Of a DNA stretch of 64,000 bases, positions 56,114-64,000 are shown piece by piece. The stretch lies in contig JAUIDI010000008.1 of NCBI GenBank assembly GCA_030428705.1, positions 1-64,000 on the forward strand, read 5' to 3'. How positions within the stretch are numbered: the stretch's first letter is position 1; each line of letters opens with the position of its first letter. Under the pieces are notes generated by a model. That model did not search any database and was not told the origin of the DNA. It saw only the letters and a list, made by a program, of their open reading frames with translations. The translations under genes and the position numbers were made by a program. This DNA comes from Bacteroidia bacterium. GTDB lineage: Bacteria > Bacteroidota > Bacteroidia > Flavobacteriales > Flavobacteriaceae.

Positions 56114-57511
56114 TTACTTCCCGATGCAGAAATTGGCAAAAATATTCCCCAAAAGGTCATCACTAGATATCTCTCCTGTGATTTCCCCAAAGTGGTATAA
56201 CGCCTGTCGAATATCAATTGCCAGTAAATCCCCTGAAACATTGTTTTCCATTCCTAATTGCACTTTTTGAATTTCTTCTAGTGCCTTTAAAAGCGCATCG
56301 TAATGCCTTGTATTGGTGACGATTGTTTCATCGTTCCGAATCGCGCCGGTATTTATGTACGATAGTAATCGGTCTTTTATTTCATCAACACCTATACCGG
56401 ACTTGGCCGATAGTAGATGAACGTCTTCAAAAATGGTGGTCAGCTTTTCTTTATCATGGTCGGAAAGTTTATCGATTTTATTGGCAAGTACAACAAGCGG
56501 TTTCTCAGGATATTTGTTTTTGAGCTTACCGACCTCCATTTGAACGTCATTCGACTTTTTGTTATCCTGTAAAAACATATCGGCTTCAAATAAGTAAATA
56601 ACAATCTGCGCCTGACCGACCTTTTCAAAAGTTCGTTTAATGCCTATGTTTTCGACAATGTCTTTGGTTTTTCGTATTCCGGCAGTGTCGATAAAGCGAA
56701 AACCGATTCCACCGATTGAAATTTCATCTTCAATTGTATCTCTCGTAGTACCCGCAATTTCACTGACAATGGCCCGTTCTTCGTTCAATAAGGCATTGAG
56801 CAGCGTGGATTTTCCCACATTGGGCTCTCCGATAATTGCGACGGGAATTCCGTTTTTGATAACATTCCCGACCGCGAAACTGTCAATTAAGCTTTTTAGA
56901 ACGTCCTGAATTCTTTTTAATAAATCTTTGAATTGGGTTCTATCGGCAAATTCAACATCCTCTTCCGAAAAATCGAGCTCCAGTTCCATCAACGACGCAA
57001 AATTGAGAAGTTCATCCCTCAGCTTCTTTATTTCAGAGCTAAAGCCGCCTCGCATCTGATTGATTGCAGTCTGGTGCGATGCCTCATTATCGCTGGCAAT
57101 TAGGTCGGCCACGGCCTCGGCTTGGCTCAGGTCCAGTTTTCCATTTAGAAAGGCACGCAGGGTAAATTCCCCAGAAGTGGCCATTCGACACCCGTTTTTT
57201 AAGAAAAGTTGCAAGATTTGCTGTTGTATAAAGTGTGACCCATGGCACGAAATTTCAACGACATTTTCCCCTGTATAGGAATGTGGAGTCTTGAATATGG
57301 AAACCAATACTTGGTCGTAGACTTTTTTTTCCTCGACGATATGGCCTAAATGGATCGTATGGGTTTTCTGGTCGGCAAGATGCTTGCCGTTGATCGATCT
57401 AAAGTATTCTGACACGATCGAAATGGCATTTTTGCCCGAAAGACGTAAAACGGCAATCGCACCGACTCCAGATGGTGTTGCCAAAGCGATTATTGTATCG
57501 TTGGGGATCAT
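56114..57511 (-). CDS. mnmE: tRNA modification GTPase MnmE
   Basis: This 465-residue GTPase works with MnmG to make the 5-carboxymethylaminomethyl group on U34 of certain tRNAs. It has the folate-binding N-terminal domain (ALATPSGVGAIAVLRLSG), a helical domain, and a GTPase domain. The latter holds GEPNVGKSTLLNALL, DTAGIRKT and NKID. The chain ends in the conserved NIFANFCIGK, whose Cys is functional. The start is the ATG at 57511, which opens at the conserved domain boundary and sits 15 bases below a -7 match; a 15-residue upstream extension begins beyond it. Confidence 0.97.
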   Translation of the reverse strand: MIPNDTIIALATPSGVGAIAVLRLSGKNAISIVSEYFRSINGKHLADQKTHTIHLGHIVEEKKVYDQVLVSIFKTPHSYTGENVVEISCHGSHFIQQQILQLFLKNGCRMATSGEFTLRAFLNGKLDLSQAEAVADLIASDNEASHQTAINQMRGGFSSEIKKLRDELLNFASLMELELDFSEEDVEFADRTQFKDLLKRIQDVLKSLIDSFAVGNVIKNGIPVAIIGEPNVGKSTLLNALLNEERAIVSEIAGTTRDTIEDEISIGGIGFRFIDTAGIRKTKDIVENIGIKRTFEKVGQAQIVIYLFEADMFLQDNKKSNDVQMEVGKLKNKYPEKPLVVLANKIDKLSDHDKEKLTTIFEDVHLLSAKSGIGVDEIKDRLLSYINTGAIRNDETIVTNTRHYDALLKALEEIQKVQLGMENNVSGDLLAIDIRQALYHFGEITGEISSDDLLGNIFANFCIGK

Positions 57512-57525
57512 ATCATGATTTGCTG

Positions 57526-57533
57526 CAAAAATA
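57526..57533 (-). promoter_or_regulatory. Putative -7 element of mnmE
   Basis: The minus strand reads TATTTTTG, a full TAnnTTTG match, 15 bases from the ATG at 57511. No -33 TTG was found. Its position inside any longer mnmE reading frame supports the shorter start. Confidence 0.35.
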
Positions 57534-57585
57534 ACCAAATCCTTTAGCTCGAACACTACAGGTAAGCTTTAACGCAAAGTTCTGA

Positions 57586-57613
57586 TTGTAATCGTGCATA
57601 TTTCATATCTTCG
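57586..57613 (+). promoter_or_regulatory. Putative promoter of the coiled-coil protein gene
   Basis: TTG at 57586-57588, 17 bases, then TATCTTCG at 57606-57613, one mismatch from TAnnTTTG. The gene starts 26 bases later, so spacing suits a Bacteroidota promoter. Confidence 0.45.
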
Positions 57614-57639
57614 ATCCACATTAACTAAAATTTTTAAAA

Positions 57640-58089
57640 ATGAAACATATTTTGTTGACCATTGCAATGTTTTTGTTCCTGACACTTTCGGTAAGTGCAC
57701 AAGAAACCTCTGTGGGTGAAGATTCCGGGGTAGGGGAGGCTTCGGTTCAGGCGGAACAATCGGAGCAAGAACTTGACGATCAAAAGAAAGCCGCAAAGGA
57801 TCAAAAAGCCGTTGAAAAAGAATTGAAAAAAGCCGAGAAGGCCAAAAAGAAGGCCGAAAAAGAGGTCAAGAAACAGAAACGACTTACAAAATCAATAAAC
57901 AAAAAACGAAAGTCGATCGACAAGAGCGAACGAAAAATCCAAAAATTAAAGAATAAGATTACCAAACATAAAAGTAAGGGTAAATTGGCCCCGGTCGATG
58001 AGATGGAGATGAACCAAAAAATCGATAAACTCAAGATGCAGATCGTCAAGGAAAAATCGAAGTTGGCCAAGCTTGAACGAAAGCAATAA
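57640..58089 (+). CDS. Secreted Lys/Glu-rich coiled-coil protein
   Basis: The 149-residue protein has a clear signal peptide with cleavage near SVSAQ (about 23). A short acidic stretch and a highly charged helical region (about 45-149) follow, dominated by Lys, Glu and Ala. This predicts a single coiled coil. I recognise no family; many Flavobacteriaceae encode similar short secreted helical proteins of unknown role. The gene has its own promoter-like element and ends 82 bases before the DUF4870 gene. Confidence 0.75.
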   Translation: MKHILLTIAMFLFLTLSVSAQETSVGEDSGVGEASVQAEQSEQELDDQKKAAKDQKAVEKELKKAEKAKKKAEKEVKKQKRLTKSINKKRKSIDKSERKIQKLKNKITKHKSKGKLAPVDEMEMNQKIDKLKMQIVKEKSKLAKLERKQ

Positions 58090-58171
58090 TAAAATTCGAT
58101 CACAATCAACTTGTAACAAAACCGGGCAATTTGCGTCATATCATTGTATAAACCCCATAAACAATCAAAAA

Positions 58172-58537
58172 ATGGAAATCATCAATCAAAAAGACGCATT
58201 GCGAACCGATAATCAATTATTGGTCATTACGCATTTATCACAGTTACTGACTTATATTACAGGTTTCGGCGGACTTATCGTTCCGTTACTTATCTGGTTG
58301 ACATCAAAGGATAAAGTCGAAGGAATGGACGAGCACGGAAAGGCTATCATTAACTTTCAACTGAGCGTCATTCTGCTTACATTTCTGAGTATACCTGCCA
58401 TTCTTTTATTAGGATTGGGTATCATCAGTCTTATTGTAATCGGCATTACGGCTTTTATTTTGCCTATTGTGAACGCCGTTCGTGCAAGTAATGGCGAAGC
58501 CCCCAGTAAATTCATGACGATACCTTTCATCTCTTAG
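58172..58537 (+). CDS. DUF4870 family small membrane protein
   Basis: The 121-residue protein has three predicted membrane helices (about 22-40, 62-80 and 83-108). It carries the DUF4870 pattern HLSQLLTYITGFGGLIVPLL, then DEHGKAIINFQLS and a NAVRASNGE end. The start is the ATG at 58172; a longer reading frame that overlaps the previous gene begins at a TTG and lacks family similarity in its first 33 residues. Function unknown. It is followed by a strong bidirectional terminator. Confidence 0.87.
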   Translation: MEIINQKDALRTDNQLLVITHLSQLLTYITGFGGLIVPLLIWLTSKDKVEGMDEHGKAIINFQLSVILLTFLSIPAILLLGLGIISLIVIGITAFILPIVNAVRASNGEAPSKFMTIPFIS

Positions 58538-58559
58538 AAAAAAGGAGAAGAATAAAAAT

Positions 58560-58593
58560 AAAAACCCGCCACAAGCAATTGTGGCGGGTTTTT
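58560..58593. terminator. Bidirectional rho-independent terminator between DUF4870 and dnaN
   Basis: Perfect 15-base arms at 58560-58574 and 58579-58593 (core ACCCGCCACAA) close a GCAA tetraloop of the GNRA type. A runs and T runs flank the two ends, so it serves both the plus-strand DUF4870 gene and the minus-strand dnaN gene that ends at 58610. Confidence 0.92.
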
Positions 58594-58609
58594 AATACTG
58601 TAGTAGAGA

Positions 58610-59728
58610 TTAATTATTGAGCATCACGGGCATGACCAACATGGTCACATTTTCGCCTTCGTCAAGCCCGTCGATGGGAGTAAGTATCCCCGCCCTGTTC
58701 GGAAGGCTCATCTCCAACGATACATCATCAGAGTTCAAATTGCCCAACATCTCGGTCAAAAAGCGGGAATTGAATCCGATTTGCATGTCGTCACCTTGGT
58801 ACGAGCACGTCAGGCGCTCTTCGGCTTTATTGCTATAGTCGATATCCTCCGCAGAAATGTTCAATTCGGCACCTGCTATCTTTAAACGGATTTGATGCGT
58901 GGTCTTGTTCGAGAAAATCGAAACCCTTCTCACCGAACTCAAAAACTGGTTTCTTGAAATCGATAATTTATTCGGATTTTCTTTCGGGATGACCGCTTCG
59001 TAATTCGGATATTTTCCATCGATCAATCGACAGATCAATTCCGAATTATCGAAAATGAACTTGGCATTGCTGTCGTTGTATTCTATCGTAACATCCGATT
59101 CGCTTCCGGCGAGAATCCCTTTTAACAAGGTCAAGGGTTTTTTCGGCATGATGAATTCGGCGACTTCCGTGGCCGTAACATCGGAACGTTGATATTTGAC
59201 CAATTTGTGCGCATCCGTGGCCACAAAAGTCAGATTCTCGGGTGAAAATTGAAAAAACACCCCGCTCATTACGGGCCGGAGGTCATCATTGCCCGCAGCG
59301 AATATGGTCTTATTGATCGCCGTGGCCAAGATATCGCCAAGTATTGTTGTAGCACTCGGATTGGCCATTTCTACGGCCTTTGGAAATTCGGCTCCGTCGG
59401 CATAGGCCAATGCATATTTACCGTGGTTGCTACTGATTTCAACGATGTTGTTATCCTCGACGACAAAGGTCAAGGGTTGTTCGGGAAATGTCTTTAGGGT
59501 ATCCAGTAAAAGTCGGGCAGGTACCGCGATTACCCCTTCATTATCGGAATCCACATTCAATTCCGAGCTCATGGTCGTTTCAAGATCAGAGGCCGACACG
59601 GTAAGTTTGTCCTTTTTTAAATCGAACAAGAAGTTGTCCAAGATAGGTAGGGTATTGCTGTTGTTGATAACCCCGCCCAAAACCTGCAATTGTTTTAATA
59701 AATAGGTACTGGAAACTATAAATTTCAT
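58610..59728 (-). CDS. dnaN: DNA polymerase III sliding clamp (beta subunit)
   Basis: The 372-residue beta clamp encircles DNA and gives processivity to DNA polymerase III. It opens MKFIVSSTYLLKQLQVLGGV and has the three-repeat fold of the family, with IPARLLLDTLKTFPE-like and TDAHKLVKY blocks. The C-terminus ends MLVMPVMLNN, matching the M-P-x-R/M-L closing strand of clamps. Length is as expected. A -7-like element lies about 108 bases upstream. No dnaA or recF is adjacent, so dnaN is not in the classical oriC cluster here. Confidence 0.97.
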   Translation of the reverse strand: MKFIVSSTYLLKQLQVLGGVINNSNTLPILDNFLFDLKKDKLTVSASDLETTMSSELNVDSDNEGVIAVPARLLLDTLKTFPEQPLTFVVEDNNIVEISSNHGKYALAYADGAEFPKAVEMANPSATTILGDILATAINKTIFAAGNDDLRPVMSGVFFQFSPENLTFVATDAHKLVKYQRSDVTATEVAEFIMPKKPLTLLKGILAGSESDVTIEYNDSNAKFIFDNSELICRLIDGKYPNYEAVIPKENPNKLSISRNQFLSSVRRVSIFSNKTTHQIRLKIAGAELNISAEDIDYSNKAEERLTCSYQGDDMQIGFNSRFLTEMLGNLNSDDVSLEMSLPNRAGILTPIDGLDEGENVTMLVMPVMLNN

Positions 59729-59835
59729 CTGCTATTCAATTTTGTCGGTTGCCTTTGGAAATATCCTAAGGCTATCGACTTTTAATCTTTTATAATTAAT
59801 AATAGTAGTGTTCGCTTGTGTTGATCGAATTCAAA

Positions 59836-59843
59836 CAAAGATA
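59836..59843 (-). promoter_or_regulatory. Putative -7 element of dnaN
   Basis: The minus strand reads TATCTTTG, a full TAnnTTTG match, with a TTG about 24 bases further upstream (slightly long spacing). The dnaN ATG is 108 bases downstream. Confidence 0.4.
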
Positions 59844-59882
59844 TTTGAATTGTCCATTTTGGCGAAACAAACTTATCAACAG

Positions 59883-61547
59883 CTAACGACCATATTTGCG
59901 CCTTCTGAAATAGTTGTAGGCCAAACCGAAAACCAGTGTCAATGCCACTGGAAGCGCAATATTCACTAGCTGCCATTTGGTACGTTGTTCGGTGATTTTC
60001 TGTTGGTCCAAGAAAGGTATGGCCACTTTTTTGTTGCGAATGTTTATAAGTCCGGTATCATCTAACATATAATTAATGGCATTCACAAGAAATTCCTTAT
60101 TACCGTAATAATTGTTCGTCCATTTGTCATAACCAAGTTCCAACGGTCTTCCATTGCGAAGCTGGTTTTTGATGATATCACCGTCGGCAATCACAAGCAT
60201 TTTGTTTTGAACGCCCTTATCTGCAGCTTGTTCAAATTTTAAAGGTTTGACCCGGTTTTCATAGGCCGAACTAAATTTACCTTCGACCAATACTGCCAAG
60301 GGTTTGTCGCCATCGTTATATAAGTCTTTGTCCGGTGGATTATTGATCACATCCAAACTGACCTGTTTGGGTGTTCCGTCCGTTTTGGATAGTGGGGAAC
60401 TCGCATATAGGATCGTTTTCCGATATGGATTACTTATCGTATCGATGGTGTTGGCAAACTGTAATCGAAGGGCCTCGGTATTGTTGTTTATGGGATGGTC
60501 GTTCTTTGAGAATACCATGGGATTGTATAGCCATGGCACAGGTTCATATTGCGAGGCATTTCCATCACCTGTGGCCAGAACGATCTGTGTAAAATACATA
60601 TCATTGACCAAAACCGGATTTATCCTGACCCCATAACGGAAGAGAAAATCATTGAGGTTCAGGTCACGGGGCATTGCCATTGCCGTACCTTTTTCATTGA
60701 ATAGACTGTCAAGCTCGATATTTACTTGATCTATCAACCAAACCGATTTGCCGCCACCGACAATAAACTGGTCCATAAGGTATTTCTCTTCTTCGGTAAA
60801 AGCTTGCGTAGGCTTGGCGATCAATGCCAGATCGTAGCCTTTCAATTGTTCAAGCGTGTTTTGTGGGTTGACTTCGACAGAATCCAAAGTAATTGCCCCG
60901 ATATTGTAATAATCGCGGATCGTTGTCAAGAAATCGGCCAGATAGATGTCGTCCAATTCCCCATTGCCTTTTATTACCGCTATTCGTTTTTTTTCCTTGA
61001 TATTGATTTTCGTAAACGCATCGGCAAAGGCATATTCCAACTGCTGTACCGAATTATTGACGCGTTCTTCGGTCGAAGCGCCCAATTTGTTTTTCAATAG
61101 CGGTACCTTGACCGTAGTGTTATTGTAGTTGACCATGGCCCAGGGAAATACGATTTCTTGGGTGACCTTGCTATCACCTTCTACGGTTACCCGTGCCGGA
61201 GTCAATCCCAAGGCCTGCAATTCAGTGATGGTACCATCGATGCTTTCTACCCCTTCGAACGGGTCGACGAAGTCAAATTTGATGTTTTTGTTTTTCGAAG
61301 CAAATTCCTCTAAAAGCTGCTTGGTCTCCGTTCGCAGCCTAACAAATTCGGGAGGTAGATTACCATCGAGTAGAACATCGACGATAACCGGACTTTCAAA
61401 ATCCTCAACGGCGTTCACGGCAGGTTCGCTCAAAGTATAGCGCCTATCTTCGGTAAGGTCGAAACGAATGTTCACATAGCCGGCCAAGACGTTTAGAGCG
61501 ATCAAGGCCAGTACGGCGATTATTATTTGTTTTGCACTTTTTCTCAC
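59883..61547 (-). CDS. gldG: Gliding motility ABC transporter component GldG
   Basis: The 554-residue GldG-type protein has an N-terminal membrane helix (about 8-27, IIIAVLALIALNVLAGYVNI) and the ABC-type uncharacterised transport region. It shows RFDLTEDRRYTLSEP and IAVIKGNGELDDIYLADFL, then a C-terminal helix (about 525-545) before a basic tail. GldA, GldF and GldG form an ABC transporter linked to gliding in Flavobacterium; gldA is not in this window. The start is a GTG that shares one base with the gldF stop (TAGTG), so translation is coupled. Confidence 0.92.
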   Translation of the reverse strand: MRKSAKQIIIAVLALIALNVLAGYVNIRFDLTEDRRYTLSEPAVNAVEDFESPVIVDVLLDGNLPPEFVRLRTETKQLLEEFASKNKNIKFDFVDPFEGVESIDGTITELQALGLTPARVTVEGDSKVTQEIVFPWAMVNYNNTTVKVPLLKNKLGASTEERVNNSVQQLEYAFADAFTKINIKEKKRIAVIKGNGELDDIYLADFLTTIRDYYNIGAITLDSVEVNPQNTLEQLKGYDLALIAKPTQAFTEEEKYLMDQFIVGGGKSVWLIDQVNIELDSLFNEKGTAMAMPRDLNLNDFLFRYGVRINPVLVNDMYFTQIVLATGDGNASQYEPVPWLYNPMVFSKNDHPINNNTEALRLQFANTIDTISNPYRKTILYASSPLSKTDGTPKQVSLDVINNPPDKDLYNDGDKPLAVLVEGKFSSAYENRVKPLKFEQAADKGVQNKMLVIADGDIIKNQLRNGRPLELGYDKWTNNYYGNKEFLVNAINYMLDDTGLINIRNKKVAIPFLDQQKITEQRTKWQLVNIALPVALTLVFGLAYNYFRRRKYGR

Positions 61548-62278
61548 TACCGATTCGCCTTTTTTAATTGAAGAACGGTCAGGTACAGAAAGAAGAGGGT
61601 CAATGCAACAAAGTAAATAAGATTTCGAGTATCCAGAACCCCTCTGGCGATTCCCTCGGCATGCGCTTTCATACCTAAACCTTGCACAAAAAAGACGGTA
61701 TTTCCATCTTCAAACAGTGTAGACAAGGCCTCAAAACCATAGTATGCTGAAAAGCAGATCGCTATCCCAAGAATGAAAGCGACAATTTGATTGTCGGATA
61801 ATGTGGAGGCGAACAGTCCCATTGCGGTATAGCAACCCATTAAAAAAAACAATCCAAAATAAGAACCCATTACAAGGCCAGAATCAAGATTTCCTTGAGT
61901 AGCGCCCAGTTGCGAAATAGAATATACGTATAACAATGTGGGAACAACGGCAATCAAGGCTAGAACGAGGGTGCCAAAAAATTTACCAAGAACGGTTTCC
62001 CATAGGCTGATGGGTTTTATAAACAACAGTTCCAAGGTGCCCAGTTTTTTCTCCTCCGAAAAACTTTTCATGGTAATGGCAGGTATCAAGAATAAAAATA
62101 CCCAAGGAGCCAAAAGAAAAAAGTTTCCCAGATCGGCGAAACCATAGTCGAAGATGTTAAAAGAGCCCTTGAAGACCCATAGAAAGAGTCCGATCAATAC
62201 CAAAAACAAGCCAATGACAAGATAACCGATAGGCGAGGTAAAAAACGACTGTATTTCTCTTTTAAAAATCGTAAGCAC
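61547..62278 (-). CDS. gldF: Gliding motility ABC transporter permease GldF
   Basis: The 243-residue permease has six membrane helices and the ABC-2 type pattern: FKREIQSFFTSPIGYLVIG at the start, then ITMKSFSEEKKLGTLELLF, the coupling region that contacts the ATPase. The start is a GTG at 62278. It precedes gldG with a one-base overlap, the same order as in other Flavobacteriia. With GldG and a distant GldA it should form the Gld ABC complex at the inner membrane. Confidence 0.93.
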   Translation of the reverse strand: MLTIFKREIQSFFTSPIGYLVIGLFLVLIGLFLWVFKGSFNIFDYGFADLGNFFLLAPWVFLFLIPAITMKSFSEEKKLGTLELLFIKPISLWETVLGKFFGTLVLALIAVVPTLLYVYSISQLGATQGNLDSGLVMGSYFGLFFLMGCYTAMGLFASTLSDNQIVAFILGIAICFSAYYGFEALSTLFEDGNTVFFVQGLGMKAHAEGIARGVLDTRNLIYFVALTLFFLYLTVLQLKKANR

Positions 62279-62371
62279 TAAAAGTATCTATGTTTTTTGC
62301 TTCATCCCAAAAACTGCCCAAAACTAGCAATAATTTCTTTTGTAAAAGCCAACTTGGTGCTCCGCACACAT

Positions 62372-63202
62372 TTATTCAAAGTTAATGGTTACGGAGTCGC
62401 GATAATCCAGTCCAAGTAGGGTAGAGGCCCCACCGACCGTATTAAGGTCACTTTTGTAAATGGCAAGTTCAATGTATTCCGCGGCATTGAACAAGGCCAT
62501 CAAGTCTCCCGCACCCTTACGCTTTCCCTTTTCCACATTGAAATTGATAATATCGCTGTATTTATTGTATATCCGATTTATTTTGGTGGTACGGGCGTTC
62601 AATTCAAAATTTCTTCCTTTCCGGTAGGCTTCGAAGAATTTTTTATGAATGTTGGTGACCACGTTGCCATAATTATCGATATAGATAACACTGCCGATTA
62701 TTTTCTTTCCGTTGTCCGTTACCGTTGGGGAAAAACCCCTTAAATCTTTCAATTGGTCAAAACTTTTGCCCACTACATCTAGGGTGCCGCCACGGGCAAT
62801 GTGACAAGCCACTTTTACAAAAACATCCAACACCGGGAACGATCCATTTTCAGGGTTTGGAATGTTGATCTGAACAACCTTCTCCGGCTTGATTTCGGAG
62901 GTGATCAAACCGATTACCCCGTTGTTCGCACTTACGAAATAATGTCCGTCGACCAAAACGGCAATATGTTGGTTTTCAGGGGTCGGTTCTGAATCCACCC
63001 CGACAATGTGCACGGTTCCTACCGGAAAATTTTTGTAACTGTTTTCAAGAATGTAGGCACATTCCTGTATATTAAACGGACTTATGTTGTGCGAGATATC
63101 AACTATTTTGGCATCGGTCAGTTCTTTGTAGATGCTTCCCTTTAAGGCTCCCACAAAATGGTCTTTCAATCCAAAATCAGTAGTTAAAGTGATGATTGCC
63201 AT
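62372..63202 (-). CDS. SAM hydroxide adenosyltransferase / S-adenosyl-L-methionine hydrolase (DUF62)
   Basis: The 276-residue protein opens IITLTTDFGLKDHFVGALKG, the DUF62 signature. It continues with VDISHNISPFNI, VGVDSEPTPENQHIAVLVDG, SANNGVIGL and a YIDNYGNVVTNI block in the C-terminal domain. Members hydrolyse SAM to adenosine and methionine, using an activated water. The length is normal. It sits divergently from the phoH-like gene with paired -7 elements in between. Physiological role is debated; family placement is firm. Confidence 0.92.
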   Translation of the reverse strand: MAIITLTTDFGLKDHFVGALKGSIYKELTDAKIVDISHNISPFNIQECAYILENSYKNFPVGTVHIVGVDSEPTPENQHIAVLVDGHYFVSANNGVIGLITSEIKPEKVVQINIPNPENGSFPVLDVFVKVACHIARGGTLDVVGKSFDQLKDLRGFSPTVTDNGKKIIGSVIYIDNYGNVVTNIHKKFFEAYRKGRNFELNARTTKINRIYNKYSDIINFNVEKGKRKGAGDLMALFNAAEYIELAIYKSDLNTVGGASTLLGLDYRDSVTINFE

Positions 63203-63222
63203 ACAGCAATGTTGATATGTTT

Positions 63223-63256
63223 TTGATCCGGTAAGTTTATTTTTTGCCTAGATTTG
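63223..63256 (+). promoter_or_regulatory. Putative promoter of the phoH-like gene
   Basis: TTG at 63223-63225, 23 bases, then TAGATTTG at 63249-63256, a full TAnnTTTG match. It points toward the phoH-like gene at 63334. Confidence 0.5.
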
Positions 63257-63261
63257 TATAA

Positions 63262-63269
63262 CAAAATTA
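63262..63269 (-). promoter_or_regulatory. Putative -7 element of the SAM hydrolase-type gene
   Basis: The minus strand reads TAATTTTG, a full TAnnTTTG match, about 60 bases upstream of the ATG at 63202 and only 5 bases from the oppositely facing -7 element. A -33 TTG was not found at standard spacing. Confidence 0.4.
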
Positions 63270-63333
63270 GAACAAAAAAATAGCCCTCCGAAATTTATCT
63301 TTTTACGGGGCGATCATCAAATACAAGCACTTT

Positions 63334-64000
63334 TTGAACGAAATAATCTTAGAGCTAGCAGAAATCAGTCCGAGAGAGTTTTTTGGACAACAGAACCAGA
63401 ACATAGATCTTCTTAAAAAGTATTTTCCCAAACTCAAGATCGTGGCAAGGGGCAATAAGATCAAGGCCTACGGTGACGAGGAGCTTCTAGAGGAATTTGA
63501 AAGACGTTTTGATATGCTTTCGGCACATTTCGCCAAGTACAATAAGTTGGACGAGAATGTCATCGAAAGGGTATTGACCAGCAACGTTGCCTCTGATTAT
63601 GAATCTCCGGAAAACAGTGGTGAGACTTTGGTTCACGGGGTGAACGGAAAACTCATTAAGGCCCAGACCCTGAACCAAAGAAAATTGGTCGATGCGGCCA
63701 AAAAGAATGATATGGTCTTTGCCATTGGCCCGGCAGGAACGGGAAAAACGTATACCGGGGTCGCTTTGGCGGTCAAGGCTTTAAAAGAAAAGCAGGTAAA
63801 ACGGATCATTTTAACAAGGCCCGCAGTAGAAGCCGGTGAGAACCTGGGATTCCTGCCCGGCGACCTCAAGGAAAAACTTGATCCTTACATGCAGCCATTA
63901 TATGATGCACTTAGGGACATGATTCCAGGGGAAAAGCTCTCCCATTTGATAGAAAATGGTACCATACAGATAGCCCCCTTGGCCTTTATGCGGGGCCGTA
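63334..64000 (+). CDS. PhoH-like ATPase, 3' end cut by the window
   Basis: The first 222 residues are present. An N-terminal KH-like region (NEIILELAEISPREFFGQQN, then YFPKLKIVARGNKIKAYGDE) is followed by the PhoH domain with Walker A GPAGTGKT (about 134-141). RIILTRPAVEAGENLGFLPG and DALRDM follow, all typical of PhoH proteins. The family is an ATPase linked to phosphate stress and RNA metabolism. The start is a TTG at 63334, placed by the conserved opening; no upstream ATG in frame gives a better start. The gene runs off the right edge. Confidence 0.93.
   Translation, partial: MNEIILELAEISPREFFGQQNQNIDLLKKYFPKLKIVARGNKIKAYGDEELLEEFERRFDMLSAHFAKYNKLDENVIERVLTSNVASDYESPENSGETLVHGVNGKLIKAQTLNQRKLVDAAKKNDMVFAIGPAGTGKTYTGVALAVKALKEKQVKRIILTRPAVEAGENLGFLPGDLKEKLDPYMQPLYDALRDMIPGEKLSHLIENGTIQIAPLAFMRGR

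Noticed and set aside
57512-57556. Longer mnmE reading frame starting 15 codons upstream
   Set aside because: The conserved domain begins at MIPNDTIIALATPSG, and a -7-like element lies inside the extension.
59782-59976. 64-codon ORF overlapping the gldG 3' end
   Set aside because: Shadow frame with no signal, domain or start-site support.
59883-62278. Absence of gldA beside gldF and gldG as a sign of a broken system
   Set aside because: In known gliding flavobacteria gldA is often separate from gldFG, so this is normal.
1-64000. CRISPR array, tRNA or rRNA genes, IS elements or prophage
   Set aside because: I looked for direct repeats with even spacing, cloverleaf-like folds, transposase or integrase motifs and phage structural genes; none was found. 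A tRNAscan or ISfinder run would be more thorough.

Overview
The window comes from a marine-type member of the Flavobacteriaceae (Bacteroidota); the genus cannot be fixed from sequence alone. The signs are the gliding genes gldF and gldG, a type IX secretion (T9SS) C-terminal sorting domain, Bacteroidota-style -7 elements (TAnnTTTG), A/T-rich leaders instead of strong Shine-Dalgarno sites, several TTG/GTG starts, and the DUF4159-MoxR-DUF58-BatA-like-DUF4175 operon typical of the phylum. No rRNA, tRNA, CRISPR array, insertion sequence or prophage was recognised.

Layout. (1) 91-5493 (-): an 1800-residue secreted galactose-oxidase-like protein with a LamG domain, ten Ig-like modules and a T9SS signal. 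(2) 6047-13120: a first polysaccharide export block with a 4-aminotransferase, a membrane 4,6-dehydratase, Wza, Wzc and a convergent PHP-type tyrosine phosphatase. (3) 13335-16316: a Tat-exported TldD-like peptidase with a TldE-like partner, closed by a strong terminator. (4) 16405-24221: a six-gene MoxR/DUF58/BatA-like operon. (5) 24724-46495: a second, fuller Wzx/Wzy-type capsule or exopolysaccharide locus. It has an initiating sugar-phosphate transferase, Wza, Wzc, Wzy, Wzx, four GT4 glycosyltransferases, two formyltransferase-like/beta-propeller fusion proteins, two asparagine-synthase-type amidotransferases and, on the opposite strand, a GDP-mannose 3,5-epimerase. A decayed fragment of a third fusion-protein copy lies at about 36875-37250. 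(6) 46643-49528: two paralogous lyase-like lipoproteins (PF14099 type). (7) 49581-55821 (-): WecB, then a cassette of FAD oxidoreductase, polysaccharide deacetylase, GT2 and GT39-like membrane transferase. (8) 56114-64000: housekeeping and gliding genes (mnmE, a coiled-coil protein, DUF4870, dnaN, gldG, gldF, a SAM hydrolase-type protein, and a phoH-like gene cut by the window edge).

How it fits together. Most of the window makes, exports and probably trims surface glycans. One block supplies a 4-amino-4,6-dideoxy sugar nucleotide and an export machine. The second supplies a complete lipid-linked repeat-unit pathway that probably includes L-galactose (from GDP-L-galactose) and amidated uronic acids. 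The two lyase-like lipoproteins directly downstream may cut that polymer. The items most worth a second look are the copper-radical-oxidase-like giant protein, the unusual fusion-protein family with its pseudogene, the GDP-L-galactose branch, the adjacent lyase pair and the Tat-targeted TldD.
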